NCBI GenBank assembly: GCA_027031685.1
Contig: JALVPS010000174.1
Location: 1-16,316 of the forward strand
Direction: 5' to 3'
Length of the DNA stretch: 16,316 nucleotides
Source: Gammaproteobacteria bacterium
GTDB lineage: Bacteria; Pseudomonadota; Gammaproteobacteria; UWMA-0217
Positions 7,117-12,731 of the stretch are shown here, piece by piece. The notes beneath the pieces were generated by a model. The model saw only the letters and a program-made list of their open reading frames with translations, was not told the origin of the DNA and made no database searches. Position 1 is the first letter of the stretch; every line of letters begins with the position of its first letter. Both the position numbers and the translations under genes were made by a program.

Positions 7117-8055
7117 TCAGTCGTAGCGGGGCGGTTCGTCCGGCGGCTGGGTCTTGAAGCGCCGATGCACCCACAGGTACTGGGCCGGGTGCTCGCGCAC
7201 CACGGCCTCCAGTAGGGCGTTGACGCGGGTGGCGTCGCGCACGTCGTCGCCGCTGGGGAAGTCCGTCAGGGCGGGCAGGATGCGGATCTCGAAGCCGCTG
7301 CCGTCGGCCTTGCGGATGGGGAAATAGGGCACCACCGGCGCGCCGCTGCGGGCCGCCAGGCGGGCGGTGGCGGTGAGGGTAGCGGTGGTCACGCCGAAGA
7401 AGGGGGCGAACACGCCCTGCTTGAGGCCGAAGTCCTGGTCCGGGGCGTACCAGGTGGGCAGCCCCTCGGCCAGCCCGCGCAGGAAGCTGCGCAGGTCCTG
7501 GCGCAGGAAGATGCGGCGCGTGAAGCGCTCCCGGCCGCGCCGCATCATGGCCTCCACGAGCGGGTTGCGTGAGCGTTTGTACATCACCTGCAGGGGGTGC
7601 GGCGTGTCGGCCAGGGCCAGGGCCAGGATCTGCCCGCCGATGTCCAGCGCGGTCATGTGGCCGGTGAGCAGGATGACGCCGCGTCCCCGGGCCAGGGCGG
7701 CCTGCAGGTGGTCCATGCCGCGGATGTCGCCCAGGGCGCGCAGCCGCGCCGGCGACCCCCACCAGGACAGGCCGGTGTCCAGCAGGGCCTGGCCCAGGTG
7801 CTCGAAGCTCTGCCGCAGCAGGTGTGCGCGGGCCGCCTCGTCCAGCTCGGGAAAGCACAGGCGCAGGTTGGTGGCGGCGATGCGGCGCCGCTTGCCGGCC
7901 ACGCGCAGCAGGGCGCGCCCCAGGACGCGGCCCAGGGCGGACTGCTGGCGGAAGGGCAGGCGGGTGGCCAGCCACAGCAGGCCGAAGCCGGTCCACAGCG
8001 GCCAGTAGCGGGGCGCGAGCGTCTCGGGCAGCGGGAGCGGGGTGCGGTCGCGCAA
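7117..8055 (-). CDS. LpxL/HtrB-family lipid A acyltransferase
   Basis: About 312 residues, matching the family length (about 305-310). The N terminus has LAPRYWPLWTGFGLLWLATRLPF, that is an Arg-Tyr-Trp followed by a membrane-anchor helix, then RRRIAATNLRLCFPEL, as in LpxL. The catalytic HX4D motif is HMTALD at residues 133-138 (LTGHMTALDIGG), and APDQDFG plus FFGVTTATLTA further on also match. The family transfers an acyl chain to a Kdo-lipid A intermediate at the cytoplasmic face of the inner membrane. No ATG gives a sensible start: the open frame runs back into the upstream hydrolase gene, and the best start is a TTG at 8055, 10 bases after the upstream stop, which places the anchor helix as in E. 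coli LpxL. I cannot tell LpxL, LpxM and LpxP types apart. Confidence 0.87.
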   Translation of the reverse strand: MRDRTPLPLPETLAPRYWPLWTGFGLLWLATRLPFRQQSALGRVLGRALLRVAGKRRRIAATNLRLCFPELDEAARAHLLRQSFEHLGQALLDTGLSWWGSPARLRALGDIRGMDHLQAALARGRGVILLTGHMTALDIGGQILALALADTPHPLQVMYKRSRNPLVEAMMRRGRERFTRRIFLRQDLRSFLRGLAEGLPTWYAPDQDFGLKQGVFAPFFGVTTATLTATARLAARSGAPVVPYFPIRKADGSGFEIRILPALTDFPSGDDVRDATRVNALLEAVVREHPAQYLWVHRRFKTQPPDEPPRYD

Positions 8056-8065
8056 GGCGGGGCGG

Positions 8066-8626
8066 TCAGTCCCGCAGCAGGGCGGACACTTTCTTGAAGG
8101 CCTCGTGCTGCGCGTCGCGCAGCCATTCGAACAGCACCGACTCGGTGGGGGCGTGGTACACGCCCACCTGACGCAGGCGGTTGAGGGCGCTCTTCCAGTG
8201 GGCCATCTTCTGCGAGCACACGGCGTCGTCGGCCACGTACACCTCCAGCCCGTCATCGTGCAGCTCCAGTGCGGTCTGCAGTACGCACACGTGCGTCTCC
8301 ATGCCGGTCACGATCACCTGCCGCCGGTGGCTGGCGCGCACCGCCTCGCGGAAATCGTCCGCCCCGCAGCAGGAGAAGCTGGTCTTGTCGAAGTAGCGTG
8401 CATCCGCCGGCAGGGCGCTGCGCACCTTGTCCACGGTGGGCCCCAGGCCGGCCGGATACTGCTCGGTGTACAGCACCGGAATGTCCAGCATGGCGGCGGT
8501 GCGCAGCAGGCGCGCCGTGTTGTCGATCATGCGGCTGCGGGCCGGCTCGACCATGGCGTTGGCGAGCCGTTCCTGGATGTCGATGCACAGCAGCAAGCTG
8601 TCTTCCCTGCGGCAGAGCGGTGTCAT
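8066..8626 (-). CDS. Isochorismatase-family (cysteine) hydrolase
   Basis: A 186-residue cytoplasmic protein of the usual family length. The Asp-Lys-Cys catalytic triad is visible: Asp16 in LLLCIDIQERL, Lys81 in FDKTSFSC, and Cys114 in VTGMETHVCV. The conserved cis-peptide region GMETHVC and the helix with ALELHDDGLEVYVADDAV also fit. Members with this TDKxxFS / GxExHVC pattern resemble YcaC-like hydrolases of unknown substrate rather than true isochorismatases, so the substrate is not assigned. The ATG at 8626 is 4 bases after the tolC stop, and the next gene starts 10 bases after this one ends. The gene therefore very likely shares the tolC transcript. Confidence 0.88.
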   Translation of the reverse strand: MTPLCRREDSLLLCIDIQERLANAMVEPARSRMIDNTARLLRTAAMLDIPVLYTEQYPAGLGPTVDKVRSALPADARYFDKTSFSCCGADDFREAVRASHRRQVIVTGMETHVCVLQTALELHDDGLEVYVADDAVCSQKMAHWKSALNRLRQVGVYHAPTESVLFEWLRDAQHEAFKKVSALLRD

Positions 8627-8630
8627 GGGC

Positions 8631-9965
8631 CTATAACCAGTCGTTGATTTTTTCCAGGTCGCCGACGGTCAGGGTGCCTGCCGCCTGCTTGAGACGAAAC
8701 GTGCTGAGGATGTAGTCGTAGCGGGCGCGGCTGTAGTCGCGCCTGGCGCGATAGGTGTCACGCAGGGCCAGCAGCACGTCCACCGCCGTGCGCGTACCCA
8801 CCTCGTAGCCGGCCTCCACCGCCTCGTGGGCCGTGCGGGTGGACGCCAGGGCCTGGCGCAGCGCCTTGACGCGGCTGATGCCGGCCAGCACGTTCAGGTA
8901 GGAGGCGCGCGTCTGGCGGATGGTCTCGCGTTTCTGCCGGTCCAGCTGGCGCTCGGCCTGGGTGAGCAGGCTGCGCGCCTCGGCCACCTGGGCGCTGATG
9001 CGCCCGCCGGTGTATAGCGGCACCTGCAGCGCCAGGCCCACCACGGTGTCGGTGGCCTTGCCCTCGCTGAAGCCGCCGGAATCGTCCTGCACGCCGTGCT
9101 CGGCGCTCAGGGCCAGGGTGGGCAGGCGGCCGGCGCGGCGGCGCTTGACCTCCTGACGGGCGCTCTGCACGGCGTAGCGGGCGGCGCGCAGGGCCAGGCT
9201 GTTCTCCAGCGCCTTCTTCACCCAGGCGTCGATGTCCTGCGGCTCGGGCACGGCCAGCGGGAAGTCGTCCTTGAGCGGCGCCAGGCTGTCCGGCAGCCGG
9301 CCGATGATGACGCGCAGGTTCTCCCGCGCCACGTCCAGCCGGTTCTCGGCGTCGATCTCCTGCGCGGTGGCCAGGTCGTGCTTGGCCTCCGACTCGCGCA
9401 CGTCGGTGACCGGCAGCAGGCCCACCTCGAAGCGCTCGCGGGTCTGCTCCAGCTGATGGGCGATGGCGGCCTTTTCGGCCTTGGCGAATTCGAGGTTGTC
9501 TTGCGCCGCCAGCACGTCGAAGTAGGCCTCGGCGGTGCGCACGATGAGTGCCTGGCGGGCCGCCTCGAACTCGGCCTGGGCCTGGGCGATGCGGCTGTCG
9601 GCCTGGGCCAGCCGCAGCCAGCTCTGGCGGTTGTACAGGCTCTGGTCGAGGCGCAGGCCGTAGCGCTTGCGGGTGAAGGTGGTGTCGTCGAAGAAGGGAC
9701 TGCGCGCCGGCGGCACGTCGTCGTAGCGCTGGTCATGGCTCTCCACGCCGGCGCTGGCGTTGATCTGCGGCAGGAGGGCCGACCTGGCCTGCGGCCGGCC
9801 CTGCAGGGTGGCCTGCAGTTGGGCGCGGGCGGCGGCCAGCTGCGGGTCGGCCTCGGTGGCCAGCCGGTACACGTCGGCGAGGTCCTCGGCGTGCAGGGCG
9901 GGGCCGTGCAGCAGACACAGCCCCAGCAGGGCGGATGCGATGAATGAGGGTTTGCTGCCAAGCAT
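8631..9965 (-). CDS. tolC: TolC family outer-membrane channel protein
   Basis: The 444-residue protein has a signal peptide (hydrophobic core about 8-19, likely cleavage after LHA at 24-26). The mature protein starts EDLADVYRLATEADPQLAAARAQLQA, shortened here, the typical TolC opening. It shows the two-fold repeated helix-strand organisation of the family, with conserved pieces such as TAEAYFDVLAAQDNL, FEVGLLPVTDV, VPLYTGGRISAQV and GYEVGTRTAVDVL. It would form the trimeric outer-membrane exit duct for tripartite efflux pumps or type I secretion. Length is slightly below E. coli TolC (about 470 mature), with a short C-terminal end (DLEKINDWL). An AGGTA sequence lies upstream of the ATG. The gene lies downstream of a rhodanese gene but has its own promoter in the 125-bp gap. 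Confidence 0.95.
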   Translation of the reverse strand: MLGSKPSFIASALLGLCLLHGPALHAEDLADVYRLATEADPQLAAARAQLQATLQGRPQARSALLPQINASAGVESHDQRYDDVPPARSPFFDDTTFTRKRYGLRLDQSLYNRQSWLRLAQADSRIAQAQAEFEAARQALIVRTAEAYFDVLAAQDNLEFAKAEKAAIAHQLEQTRERFEVGLLPVTDVRESEAKHDLATAQEIDAENRLDVARENLRVIIGRLPDSLAPLKDDFPLAVPEPQDIDAWVKKALENSLALRAARYAVQSARQEVKRRRAGRLPTLALSAEHGVQDDSGGFSEGKATDTVVGLALQVPLYTGGRISAQVAEARSLLTQAERQLDRQKRETIRQTRASYLNVLAGISRVKALRQALASTRTAHEAVEAGYEVGTRTAVDVLLALRDTYRARRDYSRARYDYILSTFRLKQAAGTLTVGDLEKINDWL

Positions 9966-9992
9966 CGTGGACTACCTGTTGTTATTGAATCC

Positions 9993-10021
9993 GGCGACCG
10001 GTCCCGGCGGAAGCGGTCGCC
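9993..10021 (-). promoter_or_regulatory. GC-rich hairpin in the tolC leader
   Basis: GGCGACCG (9993-10000) and CGGTCGCC (10014-10021) form perfect 8-bp arms around a 13-base loop. It lies between the candidate promoter and the ATG, about 27 bases upstream of the start codon, so it would be in the transcript leader. There is no T tract after it in the direction of transcription, so it is unlikely to be a terminator. It may stabilise the mRNA or shape translation. Confidence 0.4.
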
Positions 10022-10049
10022 CGCCGGACGGGGCCGGGCGGGCGCGCCG

Positions 10050-10079
10050 AGTATATTAGTATTTTCTAATCTTTCTCAA
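10050..10079 (-). promoter_or_regulatory. Candidate tolC promoter with embedded AT-rich operator-like palindrome
   Basis: On the minus strand a -35 TTGAGA (10074-10079) is separated by 18 bases from a -10 TATACT (10050-10055). The spacer holds a perfect dyad, ATTAG-6 bases-CTAAT (10055-10070), which almost fills the gap between the hexamers. The patch is the most AT-rich in this part of the window and begins 11 bases after the rhodanese stop. A repressor bound there would block RNA polymerase. The identity of the regulator is unknown; winged-helix ArsR-type repressors favour such short AT-rich dyads, but that is only a suggestion. Confidence 0.6.
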
Positions 10080-10090
10080 ACGAACCCGAT

Positions 10091-10411
10091 TCAATAGGTG
10101 GGCATTGCAGTGTCCACCTCGCGCGCCCAGGCGTCAATGCCACCCTTGAGATTGATGATCTGCGAAAAGCCGGCCTGTTCCAGCCACAGGCCCACCTGCC
10201 AGCTGCGGATGCCGTGATGGCAGACGACCACGATTTCCTGGTCGCGGTCCCAGTCGCCGACAGTGGCCGGCACCTGACGCATGGGCACCAGCACGGAATC
10301 GGGCAGGTGGACGATGCGGTATTCCCAGGGTTCGCGCACGTCCAGCACCAGTGGCGGAGGCGCGGCCCGGACCAAGTGGTCCTGCAGCTCGCGCGGCGTC
10401 AGGTGCCGCAT
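10091..10411 (-). CDS. Single-domain rhodanese-like sulfurtransferase
   Basis: The 106-residue protein is the length of a single rhodanese domain, with no signal peptide, so it is cytoplasmic. It has the LVLDVREPWEY segment (residues 21-31) and the active-site loop VVVCHHGIRS with Cys64 as the persulfide-carrying residue, followed by QVGLWLEQAGF and INLKGGIDAW. The CHHGxRS loop is typical of GlpE/YgaP-like single-domain enzymes that accept sulfane sulfur. It starts 10 bases after the methyltransferase gene, so the two are probably co-transcribed. The order methyltransferase, rhodanese, tolC is a recurring arrangement in proteobacteria, but the physiological sulfur donor and acceptor are not known from sequence. 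Confidence 0.9.
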   Translation of the reverse strand: MRHLTPRELQDHLVRAAPPPLVLDVREPWEYRIVHLPDSVLVPMRQVPATVGDWDRDQEIVVVCHHGIRSWQVGLWLEQAGFSQIINLKGGIDAWAREVDTAMPTY

Positions 10412-10421
10412 GGGCGGGGGG

Positions 10422-11087
10422 TCAGAGGACGAAGCCGGGGCGCGGCTCGCGGCCCAGCAGGTGCCTGACGGAGGTCTCGAACAGGCCGCTGTGGTCGAAG
10501 GCCTCGGGGCCGGTGCGGGTCACCAGCATGGCCTCCATGACCGGCGCGCGGCCGACGATGATGAACAGGCGGCCACCCACCGCCAGCTGTTCCTCGAAGC
10601 GGGTGTCGTACTCGGCCACGGCGCCGGTGACAGCGATGGCGTCGAATTCCAGCTCGCCGTGACGCCAGCCCCAGGCGGCATCGCCCGTCTCCAGGGTCAC
10701 GTTGTCGATGCCGTGCGCCGCCAGCCGCTGGCCGGCGCGCTCGGTGAAGTCCTCGTGGATGTCCACGCTCAGCACCTGGCCGGCCAGCCGCGCCAGGCAG
10801 GCGGTGAGAAAGCCGCTGCCGGTGCCCACCTCCAGCACGCGGTCGCCGGGGCGCAGGGCCAGGGCCTGCAGCAGCCTGCCCTCCAGCTTGGGGGGGAACA
10901 TGGTCTCGCCGTGGCCGATGGGGATGGCCAGGTCCATGAAGGCCAGGGCGCGCCTTCCCTCCGGCACGAAGTCCTCGCGCGGCACCTCGCGCAGCACGTC
11001 CAGCACCCGCTGGTCCAGCACGTCCCAGGGACGCACCTGCTGCTCGATCATATTGAAGCGGGCGATGTCGGGATTGGGTTCGGTCAT
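10422..11087 (-). CDS. Protein-L-isoaspartate O-methyltransferase-like SAM methyltransferase
   Basis: A 221-residue soluble protein with the PIMT fold. SAM motif I is VLEVGTGSG at residues 84-92, followed by an acidic end of strand 2 (VLSVDIHEDF). The N-terminal part (IEQQVRPWDVLD, then VPREDFVP) and the IPIGHGE segment (55-61) match PIMT. However, the family's usual GQTISQP active-site stretch reads GETMFPP here (60-66), so the conserved Ser is replaced by Phe. It may therefore act on a substrate other than isoaspartyl residues, and I avoid the symbol pcm. The ATG at 11087 has GAGG 9 bases upstream; the open frame reaches further upstream to 11255 but without family similarity. It is the first gene of the minus-strand cluster. 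Confidence 0.85.
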   Translation of the reverse strand: MTEPNPDIARFNMIEQQVRPWDVLDQRVLDVLREVPREDFVPEGRRALAFMDLAIPIGHGETMFPPKLEGRLLQALALRPGDRVLEVGTGSGFLTACLARLAGQVLSVDIHEDFTERAGQRLAAHGIDNVTLETGDAAWGWRHGELEFDAIAVTGAVAEYDTRFEEQLAVGGRLFIIVGRAPVMEAMLVTRTGPEAFDHSGLFETSVRHLLGREPRPGFVL

Positions 11088-11127
11088 GGGCAGGCCTCGT
11101 GGCTGGCGTGGAGGGGTCCGCCGGGCA

Positions 11128-11156
11128 AGGTTACGGAGATCGCCAGGGGGCGGCAA
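11128..11156 (-). promoter_or_regulatory. Candidate promoter of the methyltransferase-rhodanese genes
   Basis: On the minus strand TTGCCG (11151-11156) and TAACCT (11128-11133) are spaced by 17 bases, a reasonable sigma-70 pair. Transcription would start near 11121, giving a leader of about 34 bases to the ATG at 11087. The match is moderate and based on inspection only. Confidence 0.4.
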
Positions 11157-11248
11157 GTGGCCGCCGGGGGCGGGTGGCGCCGACGTGGCGCGGGTCACCG
11201 ATTGGCGGCAACCCGCGCGAGTTGTGTCCCAGTCCGGTTGCGGGATGC

Positions 11249-11276
11249 TTGTCACATCTCGTCAATGGGTAATAAT
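11249..11276 (+). promoter_or_regulatory. Candidate promoter of the GGDEF gene
   Basis: TTGTCA (11249-11254) is followed after 15 bases by TAATAAT (11270-11276). The spacer is short for TAATAA and optimal (17) for ATAATC, so the exact -10 is uncertain. It is the only AT-rich patch in the divergent 233-bp gap and lies about 45 bases before the start codon. Confidence 0.4.
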
Positions 11277-11320
11277 CGGCGCCGGATACGGTCAACCGGC
11301 AGGAAGCACTCCCCCCGTCC

Positions 11321-12352
11321 ATGATCGATTATGGAGACAGCCCGGCCCGATCCGCGGAGCTGCTGCGCATGGTGGTGCCCAGACTGGCGCAACTGCGCCT
11401 GCCGCTGGATCCGGTCAACTACGCCCTCTGGTACGAGTACTATCTGGGGCGCAACGATATGCTCAATGCCCGGCTGGACGAGATCGCGGAGGGCAAGGTG
11501 CCCTATTCGCAGGGTCTGGCGGTCAAGCTGTTCTACGACTACATCCTCAATGCCGGTCCGGAGCGGGTGGACCGCGTGGGCGCCGAGGTGCGTTCCCTGC
11601 TGAGCGAGCTGATGACCCTGTTCAGGGAGACACGCGGCAACATAGACCGCCAGACCGAGCAACTGGAGGAGAGCAGCCGTTCCCTGGAGGCAGCCGCGGA
11701 GTCCACCGAGATCACCGATCTGGTGGCCAGGATCGTGGCGCAGACACGCGAGATCGTGGCCGCCAACCGCGAGTTCAACGCCCGCCTCAACGAGAGCACC
11801 GCCGAGGCCAACCGCCTGCGCGAGGACCTGGAGCGCATCCGTGCCGAGGCGGCCACCGACCCGCTCACCGGCGTGGCCAACCGCAAGACCTTCGACGAGG
11901 CGCTGGAGGCGGCCCTGGCGGAGAGCGAGGTGAGCGGCGACGAGGTGAGCCTGCTCATGGTGGATGTGGACTTCTTCAAGAAGATCAACGACGAGCACGG
12001 CCACCTGGTGGGCGACAAGGTGCTCAAGTTCCTGGCCGCCACCCTCCGGCAGACCGTCAAGGGCAAGGACCTGGTGGCCCGCTACGGTGGCGAGGAGTTC
12101 GCCATCATCCTCAAGGGCACGCGCTGCGAGGACGCCGTGGTGGTGGCGGAGTCCATCCGCCAGGCGGTGGAGAGCGCCAAGCTCAAGCGCACCGGCACGG
12201 ACGAGGAGCTGGGTCGCGTCACCGTGTCGGTGGGGGTGGGCAGCTCGCGCCACTTCCGCAGCCCGGACGGGCTCATCGGCGCCGCCGACCAGGCCCTGTA
12301 CGTCTCCAAGCGCAACGGCCGCAACCGCGTCACCGCGTCCTGCCAGGACTGA
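11321..12352 (+). CDS. Diguanylate cyclase (GGDEF domain) with cytoplasmic helical N-terminal domain
   Basis: A 343-residue protein without signal peptide or membrane helix. The first 100 residues or so contain the NYALWYEYYLGRN piece (residues about 33-45) seen at the N terminus of many soluble GGDEF proteins. A long charged coiled coil (about 100-180) leads into the GGDEF domain, which starts DPLTGVANRKTFDE. It has VDVDFFKKINDEHGH and the catalytic GGEEF at 256-260, so it should make c-di-GMP from two GTP. The inhibitory I-site (RxxD five residues ahead) reads KGKD (247-250), with Lys in place of Arg, so product inhibition may be weakened. The ATG at 11321 has AGGA 16 bases upstream, a rather long spacing. 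Its signal is unknown. It could feed the PilZ protein of the polysaccharide operon, an inference from proximity. Confidence 0.92.
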   Translation: MIDYGDSPARSAELLRMVVPRLAQLRLPLDPVNYALWYEYYLGRNDMLNARLDEIAEGKVPYSQGLAVKLFYDYILNAGPERVDRVGAEVRSLLSELMTLFRETRGNIDRQTEQLEESSRSLEAAAESTEITDLVARIVAQTREIVAANREFNARLNESTAEANRLREDLERIRAEAATDPLTGVANRKTFDEALEAALAESEVSGDEVSLLMVDVDFFKKINDEHGHLVGDKVLKFLAATLRQTVKGKDLVARYGGEEFAIILKGTRCEDAVVVAESIRQAVESAKLKRTGTDEELGRVTVSVGVGSSRHFRSPDGLIGAADQALYVSKRNGRNRVTASCQD

Positions 12353-12570
12353 GCGTACGGGTTGGTGGTCGCTCTCCCTCCGCTTGCCGGGTGTCCGGGC
12401 CACCGGCATCCCCGCTTTCCATTCCGGACGATAGCCCCCGGACGGCGAGCGCTCGTGTGAGGCATCCCCTTTGCCCTGCCTGCCGTGTCATGCCGATGGC
12501 GGGTAGGGTGCGGCCCGTTCGCTTTTCCCCGAACCCGGCGCGGGTTGCCGGCGCAGGGGCGGGGACGTTG
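12353..12570 (+). other. Non-coding stretch between the GGDEF gene and the thiC riboswitch
   Basis: With the riboswitch this makes a gap of 379 bases between the two genes. I see no convincing coding region, no terminator with a T tract after the cyclase gene and no repeat here. The imperfect dyad around 12387-12408 (GCCGGGTG against CCACCGGC) is weak and lacks a T tract. Confidence 0.4.
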
Positions 12571-12579
12571 TGCTAAGGT
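12571..12579 (+). promoter_or_regulatory. Candidate extended -10 promoter of thiC
   Basis: TGCTAAGGT fits the extended -10 form TGnTAnnnT (hexamer TAAGGT at 12574-12579). A start about 7 bases downstream would place the first transcribed base right at the 5' edge of the TPP riboswitch, which supports it. No good -35 hexamer is seen at 17 bases. Confidence 0.45.
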
Positions 12580-12585
12580 TGACCG

Positions 12586-12665
12586 GGCCGGGGGTGTGGA
12601 CCGTGGGTCCACTGAGAGAGACTCTTTGAACCTGATCGGGTTGAGACCCGCGTAGGGAAGGCCAT
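12586..12665 (+). promoter_or_regulatory. TPP riboswitch (THI element)
   Basis: The conserved core is complete: GGGTG at the 5' side, a P3 stem TGGACC/GGTCCA (12596-12611), CTGAGAGAGACTC, then TTTGAACCTGATC, a CGGG/CCCG stem and GCGTAGGGAAG at 12650-12660. These bases contact thiamin pyrophosphate in the known structure. It lies directly upstream of thiC, as expected. No terminator hairpin with a T tract follows within the 66 bases before the ATG, and the thiC ribosome binding site GAGGTG (12715-12720) is close, so control of translation initiation is more likely than transcription attenuation. Confidence 0.95.
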
Positions 12666-12731
12666 CGACGACGCGCTGCCTCCCGCTCTCCGGCCCCGTT
12701 CCGTTTCCGAGCAAGAGGTGCTGTTCCCGCC

